A stretch of 64,000 nucleotides of DNA. It comes from JAWKIJ01 sp041394325. GTDB lineage: Bacteria; Actinomycetota; Acidimicrobiia; Acidimicrobiales; Microtrichaceae. Shown piece after piece: positions 44,521 through 52,957 of the stretch. The stretch lies in assembly GCA_041394325.1 (NCBI GenBank), contig JAWKIJ010000001.1, positions 2,852,001 to 2,916,000 of the forward strand. The letters run 5' to 3'. Made by a program: the position numbers and the translations under genes. The notes beneath the pieces were generated by a model, which was not told the DNA's origin, did not search any database, and saw only the letters and a program-made list of their open reading frames with translations. The stretch's first letter is position 1, and each line of letters opens with the position of its first letter.

Positions 44521-46437
44521 ATGCACTGCAGGAGGCCCGCCGTAGTCGTCGCGTCGGCGATCATCGCCGGACTGGCCTCGTCGTGCCTGCCTCCGCCGAT
44601 CGACCTCGCCGGCACCACCGGAGGCTTCGGGGTCGCCGTCGAGCGCAACCTCACCATCGCCCTGGCCGACGGGCGGGTGCTTCGCGCGGACGTGTACCGA
44701 CCGACCGACCCCGACGGCGAGCCCGCACCGGGGCCCTTCCCGGTGCTTGTCGGCATCACGCCGTACGGCAAGTCCTTCGCTGCGGAGGGCTCGGTTCCGG
44801 GCGGCAACGGGGTCAACCTCTCCCTCGTCCGCCACGGATACCTCGCGGTTGCGGTCGACGTCCCGGGAACGGGAGCCTCCGACGGCTCCTTCGATCTCTT
44901 CGACCACGACGAAGCGGTCGCCGGCGCGGCCGCGGTGCGCTGGGCGGCGGACCTGGCCGGCTCGAACGGCCGGGTGGGAATGATCGGCCTGTCGTACTCG
45001 GCGATCGCGCAACTGTTCACCGCCGCGGAGATCGGACCACGATCACCGCTGAAGGCGATCTTCCCGATGGCGGCGTCGGTCGATCCGTACCGGGACCTGT
45101 TCGTCAGCGGCGGGGCGCTCAACGTGTTGTCACCGTTCGGCCTTCTCTTCTCCTACGGCATCACCCGCTCGATCACGCCGTTCACCGAACTCTCCGACGA
45201 TCCCCTCGCCGCGATCGCGCACGCTGCGGCCAACGCCGACCGGATGGGATCGTTCGAGGCGGTGATGGCCGCCGACATGTTCGACAACGGACCGCGCCGC
45301 TACGACGGCGAATGGTGGCAGGTCCGGGCACCCGAGCGAATCCTGTCACGTATCGCGGCGAACGACGTCGCCGTCTACCTGGTGGGCGGCCTCTACGACG
45401 TCTTCCAGCGAGGCGAGCCGCTGCTCTTCAGCGGCCTGCAGAACGCCGCAGCGGGGCGTCCGGTCGACCGGCCGATGCCGCACGGAGCGCCGGCAACGGA
45501 CCGGATCCAACTCCTGACGGGCCCCTGGACCCACGGCGGCCTCGGCGAGGGCCCCGATGGGATCGACCTCACCGCCGTGCAACTCGCCTGGTTCGATCGT
45601 CACCTCAAGGGCCTCACCACCTCGTCGCCGTGGATCTCGACGTCGGGCCGCCCCCTGCACGTGATCGAGCCCGGCGGCGACCACTACCACACCTCGGCCT
45701 ACCCGCTTCCCGACGCCGACGTCGAGCGATGGTGGCTGGGACCGAACCACGCCCTGTCACCGACCGTCGAGGGTGCGGACCCTGCCGGGACGCCACTCCC
45801 GTCGACGACCGGAGCCACGGGCGACACGATCGACTACACACCACTCGGGCCGACCTGCACGGCCTCCACGGTGCAGTTCGCCGCCGGTTTGTTCGCCGAC
45901 GAGTGCCTCGTACCGACCGTCCGGCCCGACGCGGGTGACGGTGAGGTGTTGTACGAATCGGCGCCGTTGACCGCGCCGATGCGCCTCGGTGGGCCGGTCG
46001 GACTGACCCTCACCGCGACGTCGACGACCTCGGACACGCTGTGGTCGGTCGCGATCGAGGATGTCGCGCCCGACGGTACGGCGAGCACCCTGACGGGTGG
46101 GGCGCAGCAGGGATCGTTGCGGCGACTCGACGAGCACCGCACCTGGACCGACGCGCAGGGACACCTCCTCATGGCCTACCACCGGCTGCGAGCCGACAGC
46201 CGTGAACCGGTACCGATCGGACAACCGGTCCGTTATGCGATCGAGCTGCGCCCGGTGTTCGCGACGCTCGCGACCGGGCACCGGCTACGACTCAGGGTGG
46301 GCACCGCCGACTTCCCGCACCTCATCCCTCTCGGCGACCTCTCCCGGCTGGCGGGGGGCCGGTACCGGATCCTGCACGATCGGGCGCACCCTTCCACGCT
46401 CGACCTGCCGGTCCTCGACCGCACGATTGCTTCGTGA
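44521..46437 (+). CDS. CocE/NonD-family hydrolase, putative lipoprotein
   Basis: A 638-residue alpha/beta hydrolase of the X-Pro dipeptidyl-peptidase/cocaine-esterase family. Signal peptide with lipobox-like LASSC at residue 22. The hydrolase domain has GITPYGKS, VDVPGTGASDGSFD, nucleophile GLSYSAIAQ (Ser about 158), Asp in VGGLYDVFQRGE (about 290) and His in GPWTHGGLGEG (about 337). The C-terminal jelly-roll domain (VLYESAPLTAPMRLGGPVGL) is typical. Likely cleaves esters or peptides outside the cytoplasm. Its last 116 bases overlap the convergent metal-dependent hydrolase ORF. Confidence 0.9.
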   Translation: MHCRRPAVVVASAIIAGLASSCLPPPIDLAGTTGGFGVAVERNLTIALADGRVLRADVYRPTDPDGEPAPGPFPVLVGITPYGKSFAAEGSVPGGNGVNLSLVRHGYLAVAVDVPGTGASDGSFDLFDHDEAVAGAAAVRWAADLAGSNGRVGMIGLSYSAIAQLFTAAEIGPRSPLKAIFPMAASVDPYRDLFVSGGALNVLSPFGLLFSYGITRSITPFTELSDDPLAAIAHAAANADRMGSFEAVMAADMFDNGPRRYDGEWWQVRAPERILSRIAANDVAVYLVGGLYDVFQRGEPLLFSGLQNAAAGRPVDRPMPHGAPATDRIQLLTGPWTHGGLGEGPDGIDLTAVQLAWFDRHLKGLTTSSPWISTSGRPLHVIEPGGDHYHTSAYPLPDADVERWWLGPNHALSPTVEGADPAGTPLPSTTGATGDTIDYTPLGPTCTASTVQFAAGLFADECLVPTVRPDAGDGEVLYESAPLTAPMRLGGPVGLTLTATSTTSDTLWSVAIEDVAPDGTASTLTGGAQQGSLRRLDEHRTWTDAQGHLLMAYHRLRADSREPVPIGQPVRYAIELRPVFATLATGHRLRLRVGTADFPHLIPLGDLSRLAGGRYRILHDRAHPSTLDLPVLDRTIAS

Positions 46438-47431
46438 CCCGTTCACGTCGTTCCGTGGCTGGACTCCGGGCCGCCTCACCCGCAGTGGACGCCTTCGTGG
46501 CCACGGCGACATCGGCGAGTCGGGCTCGCCACTCCCGCACGAGGTCGTCGGTGTGCGTGTCGTCGGGATGAAAGCCGGGCCGCAGGAAGGCGAGTGACTT
46601 GCGGAGGAACCACCAGCTCACCAGCCGTTGCCTTGCAAAGTTCGAGCTGAACCGGCGACGATGCTCGGCGGTGATCCTTCGACGATCCTCGAACACCGCG
46701 CGGCCCCATTCGATTCCCACGTAGCCGGCGAGCACGCCGGTGGTCACGACGAAGCCGGCGACGCGAATCGGGTACCCGCCACCCGCGGACTCCATGACGT
46801 CGAACGCGACGTTCTTGTGCTCCAACTCCTCGAGTGCGTGCCAACAGATCAGGGGTTCGATCGATTCCTGTCCGAAAAGGATCCGTCGGGTCGGCTCGTG
46901 ATCCAGGGCGGACTCCCCCAGGAGGCCCGTGTAGTGCTCGGCCGCCGCCGTCACCGCGATCGCGAGGCGCCGCGGGCGACTCCGGAGGATCAGGTCGCAC
47001 AGCCGCGCGATGACCCGGTCCGCGCGGTCCGTGTGATAGCCCAACTCCGCCAGACGGGTGTTCAGGGCGCGATGTGCGCGTCCGTGCATCGCCTCCTGAC
47101 CGATGAAGCCCTTGACCTGAGCCTTCAACGACGGGTCGTCGGCCACCGCGTCGCGATGACGGCGCACCGAGGCGACGAAGAAGTCCTCACCGTTGGGGAA
47201 CACCGCCGACAACGTCGCCAGCAGATGGCTGAAGATCGGATCGCCCGGAACGATCCAGTCGGTGGTGACCTCGGCGGGCCGGCTCAACAGCCGTCGAACC
47301 GGGATCGACCGCTCCGCCGCGGCCCGGCGGCGCGCGTGTCGTCGACGCGCGCCGCCGCGGCGCAGACCCGTCGCGGCGGGGCTGACGCGGGTGTCCGCGG
47401 ACGTGGATTCGCTCGACTCTGCGATGCTCAT
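46322..47431 (-). CDS. PF10118-type metal-dependent hydrolase
   Basis: A 369-residue helical protein of the bacterial metal-dependent hydrolase family (PF10118). The di-metal His/Glu motifs are visible: FIGQEAMHGRAHRALN, AAAEHYTGLLGE and WHALEELEHKNVAFDV. Near the C-terminus RQRLVSWWFLRKSLAFLRPGFHPDD is characteristic. The last 60 residues (after VATKASTAG) are Arg/Gly/Pro-rich and overlap the CocE gene antisense, so the true end may be nearer 46470 if an indel removed the stop. ATG 47431 overlaps the TetR stop as ATGA, so the two form an operon and this is probably the regulator's target. Confidence 0.85.
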   Translation of the reverse strand: MSIAESSESTSADTRVSPAATGLRRGGARRRHARRRAAAERSIPVRRLLSRPAEVTTDWIVPGDPIFSHLLATLSAVFPNGEDFFVASVRRHRDAVADDPSLKAQVKGFIGQEAMHGRAHRALNTRLAELGYHTDRADRVIARLCDLILRSRPRRLAIAVTAAAEHYTGLLGESALDHEPTRRILFGQESIEPLICWHALEELEHKNVAFDVMESAGGGYPIRVAGFVVTTGVLAGYVGIEWGRAVFEDRRRITAEHRRRFSSNFARQRLVSWWFLRKSLAFLRPGFHPDDTHTDDLVREWRARLADVAVATKASTAGEAARSPATERRERVTKQSCGRGPAGRAWKGAPDRAGSGTGPPPAGRGRREG

Positions 47432-48081
47432 GATCCCTCCTCCGGGGAACCCGTGGTGAGGCCACCCGTGGGCGGCGTGACGATGGCGCCGCCCAGGACG
47501 ACGCCGGTGATGGACTTGGCGAACTCGATGACCTCTTCGGGATGACCGAAGCCGCCGTAGCGGGACACGGCTGCGCCCTGCACCAGCGTGAAGGCGACGC
47601 CGACGATCCGCCGGGCGGCCTCACGGTCGGTGACCTCGGGCGAGAACCACAACAGCAGATCGACCATGGTGTTCTCGAGGGTGGTCGCGACGCCGTGGAC
47701 CACTGCGCGGAGCTCGTCGTCGGTGCGTGCCGCGAGGATCACTTCGACGACCGCCGCGTACGACGGCCCCGACGCGATGGTCCACAGCGCGTCGACCGCC
47801 CGGTCGAGGGTGCGCTCCGCGGGCGCGACGACCTCGAACGCCGCGGTGAACTCACGGGCATTCACCTCGAAGACATGTTCGATCGCGGCGACGACGAGAT
47901 CGTGTTTGGTCGGGTAGTGATGCGTCTGGGCGCCCCGCGACACCCGCGCGCGGTCCGCGACCAGTCGGGTCGTGGTCCCGGCGTAGCCGTACTCCACCAG
48001 GCAGTCGATGGTCGCGCCGAGCAACGCCTGCTGCGTACCCGCGCTGCGGTCCTCCTGGGTCCGACGTGAGGCGGAGGTCAT
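47428..48081 (-). CDS. TetR-family transcriptional regulator
   Basis: A 217-residue TetR repressor: DNA-binding helix-turn-helix at LLGATIDCLVEYGYAGTTTRLVADRARVSRGAQTHHYPTKHDLV (broken here by position: about residues 20-63) and a C-terminal TetR_C-like ligand domain (AVVEVILAARTDDELR, GVAFTLVQGAAVSRYGG). ATG 48081 has a purine-rich leader and lies next to an operator-like palindrome. TetR genes coupled to PF10118 hydrolases are common in actinobacteria, so autoregulation of this pair is likely. Confidence 0.9.
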   Translation of the reverse strand: MTSASRRTQEDRSAGTQQALLGATIDCLVEYGYAGTTTRLVADRARVSRGAQTHHYPTKHDLVVAAIEHVFEVNAREFTAAFEVVAPAERTLDRAVDALWTIASGPSYAAVVEVILAARTDDELRAVVHGVATTLENTMVDLLLWFSPEVTDREAARRIVGVAFTLVQGAAVSRYGGFGHPEEVIEFAKSITGVVLGGAIVTPPTGGLTTGSPEEGS

Positions 48082-48102
48082 GCTGGCACCTGCTCCTAGA
48101 AG

Positions 48103-48120
48103 AAACCAACCTGTCGGTTT
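48103..48120. promoter_or_regulatory. Probable TetR operator
   Basis: Imperfect 18-base palindrome AAACCAACCTGTCGGTTT, 22 bases upstream of the TetR start in an AT-richer patch. The outer five base pairs are matched (AAACC/GGTTT) and several inner ones too. Placement fits autoregulation; no binding data are implied. Confidence 0.5.
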
Positions 48121-48202
48121 GTATCTATCGGATTCCGCAGGTCTCCGCAACCGCCGGCATGACCGATGCCTCCGGGGGCGAACCCTCCGGTCCGACCGGC
48201 CG

Positions 48203-48556
48203 TCAGTCGCCGAGCAGTTCGAGCAGGCGCTCGGGTGGCCGCGCCACCACCGCCCGTCCGTCGACCACGACGATCGGGCGTTCGATCAGGATCGGGTTCG
48301 CGGCCATCGCGGCCAACACCTCGTCGTCGGTCGCGTCGTCGAGGCCGAGCTCCCGCCAGACCGCTTCTCCCCGGCGGGCGATCGCCCGGGGGTCACCGGT
48401 GCCGATCATCGTCATCACCGACCGGAGCTCCTCCACGGTCGGAGGCTCCTTGAGATACTCCAGAACGGTAGCGTCGACTCCACGGTCGGCGAGGATGCCG
48501 CTCGCGGTACGGCACTTGGAGCACCTGGGGTTGTACCAAACCTCCACCTCGGGCAT
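48203..48556 (-). CDS. ArsC-family (glutaredoxin-fold) arsenate reductase-like protein
   Basis: A 117-residue ArsC/Spx-fold protein. The active-site Cys12 lies in VWYNPRCSKCRTA, where Cys15 adds a CxxC not present in canonical ArsC (usually CSKS/CGTS). The ArsC signature YLKEPPTVEELRSV and NPILIERPIVVVDGRAVVARPPERLLELL complete the family match. It would reduce arsenate using a thiol cofactor, but no ars operon is adjacent, so another redox role is possible. It lies 74 bases downstream of the FAD reductase on the same strand. Confidence 0.87.
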   Translation of the reverse strand: MPEVEVWYNPRCSKCRTASGILADRGVDATVLEYLKEPPTVEELRSVMTMIGTGDPRAIARRGEAVWRELGLDDATDDEVLAAMAANPILIERPIVVVDGRAVVARPPERLLELLGD

Positions 48557-48629
48557 CGGTTGGTTCCTTCCTGTGTAGGGCGGGCGGGGAGCCCGACGTC
48601 GGGATCTCAGCCCGGATCTCGGCGACGGC

Positions 48630-49859
48630 TCAGGCGCCGCCGGGTCCGAGTTCGGCGATCGGCACGCTCGGGTCGGCGAGGCGGGCGGGATCGAGGGCGG
48701 TCCGGGCGACGATGAGCGCCCGAAGATCGTCGACGACATCCCACACGTTGACGTTCATCGCGGAGGTGAGCACCCCGTCGCGGTGACGGAAGGCGATGAA
48801 CTCACGAGTGGCGAGGTCGCCCCGAACGGTCAGCTCGTCATCGGGTTGGGACAGCCCGACGTATTCCATACCGAGGTCGTACTGGTCGGAGAAGAAATAG
48901 GGGATGCGGTCGTAGACCTGCTCGGCACCGGCCGCGTTGGCGCCGGCCACCGCACCCTGGCCTCGGGCATTGGCCCAGTGCTCCACGCGGATGTGGGCGT
49001 CGTAGTGGGGGTGGAACGCGGAGGCCACGTCACCCGCTGCGAGGATCCCCGGCACCGACGTCCGCAGGTGCTCGTCGACGACGACGCCGTTGGCGACGCT
49101 CAGCCCGGCGCGTTCGGCGAGGTCGGTCCGCGGAATGACGCCGATACCCGCGACGACGAGGTCGGCATCGACGCTCGAACCGTCGTCGAGCACGACCGCC
49201 TCCACCGTGCCGTCACCCTTTACCGCCTGCACTCCGCGACCGAGGCGGAGGTCGACCCCGTGCTCGGCGTGAAGGCCCGCGAACACGGCGCCGACGGTGT
49301 CGCCCAGGACCCGCCGCAACGGAACCGGCGACGGATCGACCACGGTCACCTCCGCGCCCATCTGCCGCGCGGAGGCCGCTACCTCGGTGCCGATCCATCC
49401 CGCGCCGACCACCACGACGCGCCGCCCGGGGCCGAGGGCGTCGTGCAGCGCCAGGGAGTCGCTGCGGTTGCGAAGGTGGTGCACCCCCGACAGGTCCGCT
49501 CCGGGCACCGCGAGACGACGGGGTGCGGCCCCGGTCGCCAACACGACGGCCGTGCACGCGATCCGTTCGCCGTCGTCGAGCACGACCGCCGGTCCTTCGG
49601 GATCGAGTGTGGTGACGGAGCGGCCCGGGAGTCGCTCGACGCCGAGTTCCGCGTAGTGGGACTCGGCGTGGACGTCGGCGGAGGAGGGTGGTTTGTCGCC
49701 CCGGAGGACATCCTTGGACAAGGGTGGCCGCTCGTAGGGCAACTCCGCCTCGTCGCCGATGAGCACTATCCGCCCGTCGAAGCCGCTCTCGCGTGCCCCG
49801 ACGGCGGCGAACGCACCGGCCAGGCCCGCTCCGACGACTGCGATGGTTGATGTGGACAT
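48630..49859 (-). CDS. FAD-dependent ferredoxin/rubredoxin reductase-type oxidoreductase
   Basis: A 409-residue two-Rossmann flavoprotein of the BphA4/ferredoxin-NAD(P)+ reductase type. FAD site AVVGAGLAGAFAAVGARE, PYERPPLSKDVLRGD, VLATGAAPRRL. NAD site VVVVGAGWIGTEVAASARQMG. Second FAD motif GILAAGDVASAFHPHY, and the C-terminal reductase domain VEHWANARGQGAVAGANA. These enzymes supply electrons to Rieske-type oxygenases or P450s, making it a conceivable partner for the KshA-type oxygenase 20 kb away (inference). ATG 49859 (MSTSTIAVVGAG). Confidence 0.92.
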   Translation of the reverse strand: MSTSTIAVVGAGLAGAFAAVGARESGFDGRIVLIGDEAELPYERPPLSKDVLRGDKPPSSADVHAESHYAELGVERLPGRSVTTLDPEGPAVVLDDGERIACTAVVLATGAAPRRLAVPGADLSGVHHLRNRSDSLALHDALGPGRRVVVVGAGWIGTEVAASARQMGAEVTVVDPSPVPLRRVLGDTVGAVFAGLHAEHGVDLRLGRGVQAVKGDGTVEAVVLDDGSSVDADLVVAGIGVIPRTDLAERAGLSVANGVVVDEHLRTSVPGILAAGDVASAFHPHYDAHIRVEHWANARGQGAVAGANAAGAEQVYDRIPYFFSDQYDLGMEYVGLSQPDDELTVRGDLATREFIAFRHRDGVLTSAMNVNVWDVVDDLRALIVARTALDPARLADPSVPIAELGPGGA

Positions 49860-49977
49860 GTCACCACCTCCCCGATGGTCTCGACTCCTTACCGACGCCA
49901 CGACCGGCGCCTCGGTCGCCCATGTCCCGGCACGATCGGCACGACCGATCCTACGCAGACCCGACCTCTATCACAAA

Positions 49978-49992
49978 TAACATCATGTGTTA
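49978..49992. promoter_or_regulatory. AT-rich inverted repeat upstream of the FAD reductase gene
   Basis: TAACA and TGTTA arms around TCATG (49978-49992), in a strikingly AT-rich patch of an otherwise GC-rich region, about 120 bases before the reductase start. It could be a regulator operator or promoter element. The rest of 49860-50011 holds no gene. Confidence 0.35.
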
Positions 49993-50011
49993 GAGGAGGT
50001 TCTCCTGTTGC

Positions 50012-51586
50012 TCACGCGGGACAACGGTCCGAACCCGCCGGCTGGACGCAGACGGTGTGCTCGGCGAGCGACCGGTCGGGATCCAGCGACAGCACCGAGG
50101 TCGCCCTCTCCCAACCGCCACGGGCCGCCCGTCCGTCGAGGACGACATCGATCCCTGCGCCGAACAGTGCGGACGGCACCGCCAGCTCGGACGCGCCGTC
50201 CGCCGCACGACGCTCCCGCCACCTCATCGTGAACACCCTGTCGACCGGGTCCCAGGAGAACGACTCGGGCGTCCCCGCGATCGCCCGGGGCTGCACCCGC
50301 ATGAGGCGCGAGCCGTTGGCCGAGACGGTCGACCCGTCACTCTCGACCGGTGACCAACCACCGGGATCCCAAGGCCAGTAGGCCCATCCGGCCATATTGC
50401 GGTCGGCCATGGCCGTGAGCTCCTCGACGTAGGCGTCCATTCGCGGCTGGTCGGCACCGCCCCACTCGCCGATCCACAACGCGCCCGACATCCGCTTCGC
50501 CTCGGCGGTGCGGTACTTCTCCCAAGTGGCGAGGTAGGGGTCCCCCTCCGGATAGCCGTGACCGTCGTGGACCGCCTGCTGGTACAGGTGCCCCGCGTAC
50601 ACCAACCGGGGCGCACCCTTGCGGGGGTCGTGGAGCCGTTCGAAGGCCAGATCGCCCGGATAGGGGAACGCGTTCAACAACGACGTCGGCTCGACCATCA
50701 CCCAGGCGTCGTCGTCGTGGTCCCGCACCGCGTCGATCGCCTTCTGGGTGAACACCGTGAGGTTGTCGTTCACGAACTCACCCGCAGCGGCCTTGGGCTG
50801 GATGGCGAGCGTCGCCGCGAGGTCGCCGTTGGCGAAGGAGGGCTCGTTCATCACGTCGTAGCCGATCACCGCGGGATGCGACGAGAAGCGCTTCGCGAGA
50901 TCCCCGAGGGCGCCGAGGTACCGGCGCTGGAGATCGGGTTGGCCCGGTTCGGGGTTCCAGAACGACTGGAACGCGGCCTGTACCGCCGGATCGGCCCCCT
51001 GCAGATACCAGGGTTGGCCCTCCGCTATCCGGCCGGGCGTGAGCCCGCGGGTGTCGACGGCCCAGTCGGGTGCGCCGTCGCCGCCGACCTTCCACGCGTA
51101 CAGGTCCTGGTGCATGTCCAGCACGACGTGGATGTCGTGGGCGGCGTACCAGTCGAGCCACTTGGCGACCGAGGCCAGGTACTTCTCGTCGTAGTGGCCC
51201 TCCGTGGGTTCGATCGCACCCCAGAACACCAGGAAGCGCACGTTGTTCCAGCCCCACTTGGCCAGCGCCGCCTGACCCGACATCGGGCTTCGGGGGAGGT
51301 GGGTCCCCGCCTGGGTGTCTCCCTTGGACGCGCTCTCGACGTTGACACCCCGCAGTATCAGCACCCGCCCGCACGTATCGACGATGAACTCCGGTGACGG
51401 GGCCTCGACCGTCCCGGTGCACGCCCCCGACACCGACGACCGGCCCGGAACCGACGACGTCGTCACCGCCGAACCCCCCTCGTCGGCGCCCGAACAGCCG
51501 GCGAGCAGTGCCGGCAGCAACGACACTGCGACGACGATCGGGAGCGCGCGGCCACGACCGAATCGGAGGCGGGGAAATGGTCTCAT
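50012..51586 (-). CDS. GH5-type glycoside hydrolase lipoprotein (endoglycoceramidase-like)
   Basis: A 524-residue secreted (beta/alpha)8 hydrolase. The signal ends in the lipobox LLAGC (Cys31). FIVDTCGRVLILRGVNVESASKG begins the barrel. WNNVRFLVFWGAIEPTEGHYDEKYL, HVVLDMHQDLYAWKVGG and the acid/base Glu in VIGYDVMNEPSFANG follow, and the nucleophile Glu lies in ALWIGEWGGADQP. The DMHQD segment and overall spacing resemble endoglycoceramidases, which release sugars from glycosphingolipids, more than cellulases. A C-terminal beta domain follows from about residue 415. The convergent/antisense frames are shadows. Confidence 0.9.
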   Translation of the reverse strand: MRPFPRLRFGRGRALPIVVAVSLLPALLAGCSGADEGGSAVTTSSVPGRSSVSGACTGTVEAPSPEFIVDTCGRVLILRGVNVESASKGDTQAGTHLPRSPMSGQAALAKWGWNNVRFLVFWGAIEPTEGHYDEKYLASVAKWLDWYAAHDIHVVLDMHQDLYAWKVGGDGAPDWAVDTRGLTPGRIAEGQPWYLQGADPAVQAAFQSFWNPEPGQPDLQRRYLGALGDLAKRFSSHPAVIGYDVMNEPSFANGDLAATLAIQPKAAAGEFVNDNLTVFTQKAIDAVRDHDDDAWVMVEPTSLLNAFPYPGDLAFERLHDPRKGAPRLVYAGHLYQQAVHDGHGYPEGDPYLATWEKYRTAEAKRMSGALWIGEWGGADQPRMDAYVEELTAMADRNMAGWAYWPWDPGGWSPVESDGSTVSANGSRLMRVQPRAIAGTPESFSWDPVDRVFTMRWRERRAADGASELAVPSALFGAGIDVVLDGRAARGGWERATSVLSLDPDRSLAEHTVCVQPAGSDRCPA

Positions 51587-51653
51587 CCGGCCATGATGTC
51601 ACCGCCGGGCTCGCGGCACCGTCTTCGAGCCGGGCACACCGGGACGGCCGCGG

Positions 51654-52757
51654 TCACGGCGTCGCCGGGCCGGGCATGCCCGAATCCGGTCGGAGTGCCC
51701 GCACCCCCTGCTGCACCAGGCCGAAGCCCGTGGCCGACCACGCGACCAGGGCGACGCCGAGGCTCACACGCGGTAGCCAGCCCAGGTCGTCGAGGTCGAT
51801 GGCGTGGACCATCCGCAACGTCGCGACCGAGTACATGCCGAGGGGGAACACCAGCGCCCAGTAGGAGGGGTGATACACGAGGGGGAGGCGCCGCACCAGG
51901 TGTCGCCACACCCCGATCGCGATCATCACCGGAAACCAGAAGGTGGCGGCGGTCCATGCCGTCACGACGACTCCCTCCACGAACGGGGCGAGGCGGGCCA
52001 GCCGCTGCGACCCCCCCGACGCCACGAGGAGGTTGGACCCGGCCAGCACCGTGATGGCAACGGCTCCCGCGGCGATCCACGCCGGCGGGTCCGCCTCGGT
52101 CGGCTCCAACGTCTCGAACGTCCAGCGCAGGAACACCATGGTCATCACGATCAGGTAGAGCACGAAGCCCAACAGGAACGCGGCGAGCGAGGTGAAGGCC
52201 AACAGGTCACCGGGATAGCGAAGGTGCAACAGCGCACCCAGCACGGCGATCGACTCGGTGGACACCGTGAGGAGGAACCACGTGCCGTTGATCCCCTTCC
52301 CGAACGCGGGCTTCTGCTGGCGGAGGACCACCGAGATCAACGTCGTGTACAACAGGACGACCCACACGACGAGGCCGACCCACCACAGGACCAGCGCGGC
52401 ACGCCACCACCCCGCGACGATGCCGGTGGCGCTGCCCAACACGTTCGTGGCCGCGACCACCGTGAGGAACGCGAAGCCCTTGACATGGCTCGTCAGGTCG
52501 TCGCGAATCGATGAGCGGCTCGACACGATCCTCGCGAGGTTGAGGATCACCAGCACCGCGTACGCGACGACGGCGAGGACGTAGAACATGACTCCGACCG
52601 GCTTCAGGTCGAGCTGTGCGGCACCCACCGAGATGATGCCCGTTGCCATCACGAGCGCGAAATAGCCGGGGAACAGCCCCCGGACGGCCCGCCCCAGACG
52701 ATCGGCCGGCCGGGTCCCGACGCCGGCGGCGCTCGCGTCCGGCGTCGAGACGGTCAC
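51654..52757 (-). CDS. TDT-family (TehA/SLAC1-like) transporter
   Basis: A 367-residue protein with ten predicted helices. FPGYFALVMATGIISVGAAQL is the characteristic first helix, and HPSYWALVFPLGMYSVATLRM a late one. The family exports or channels anions, dicarboxylates, sulfite, tellurite or nitrate-related ions. GTG 52757 overlaps the stop of the small membrane gene as GTGA, so it belongs to the redox operon and may move that enzyme's substrate or product; this is inference. Confidence 0.87.
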   Translation of the reverse strand: MTVSTPDASAAGVGTRPADRLGRAVRGLFPGYFALVMATGIISVGAAQLDLKPVGVMFYVLAVVAYAVLVILNLARIVSSRSSIRDDLTSHVKGFAFLTVVAATNVLGSATGIVAGWWRAALVLWWVGLVVWVVLLYTTLISVVLRQQKPAFGKGINGTWFLLTVSTESIAVLGALLHLRYPGDLLAFTSLAAFLLGFVLYLIVMTMVFLRWTFETLEPTEADPPAWIAAGAVAITVLAGSNLLVASGGSQRLARLAPFVEGVVVTAWTAATFWFPVMIAIGVWRHLVRRLPLVYHPSYWALVFPLGMYSVATLRMVHAIDLDDLGWLPRVSLGVALVAWSATGFGLVQQGVRALRPDSGMPGPATP

Positions 52758-52957
52758 GGCTGGAGGTAGCGCCACACCACCGTGGAGATCGCGGCCATAC
52801 CGACGGACACGGCCGCGGTCGCCCATGCGAGGCCCTCGTTGTCGGCGAGGAACGCCTCCACCGCCACCGTGATGAGGAACACCTGGAACGCGACCAGGAT
52901 GATGACGTACACGGCGGCCGCCGACGACGCGCGCTTCCGGCGTTGCGATGCCCTCAT
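52754..52957 (-). CDS. Small two-helix membrane protein of the redox operon
   Basis: 67 residues, basic N-terminus (MRASQRRKRASS), two hydrophobic helices (AAVYVIILVAFQVFLITVAVEAF, split here by position 13-35, and AWATAAVSVGMAAISTVVW). It resembles the short DUF6755-like proteins that sit between Rieske and transporter genes in molybdoenzyme operons. ATG 52957 overlaps the Rieske stop (ATGA) and its stop overlaps the TDT start (GTGA), so it is translated within a coupled chain. Possibly an assembly or anchoring subunit. Confidence 0.75.
   Translation of the reverse strand: MRASQRRKRASSAAAVYVIILVAFQVFLITVAVEAFLADNEGLAWATAAVSVGMAAISTVVWRYLQP

Noticed and set aside
43359..45938. 859-codon plus-strand ORF spanning the SDR and CocE genes
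   Set aside because: It runs antisense to the SDR and then out of frame through CocE, both of which have intact catalytic motifs.
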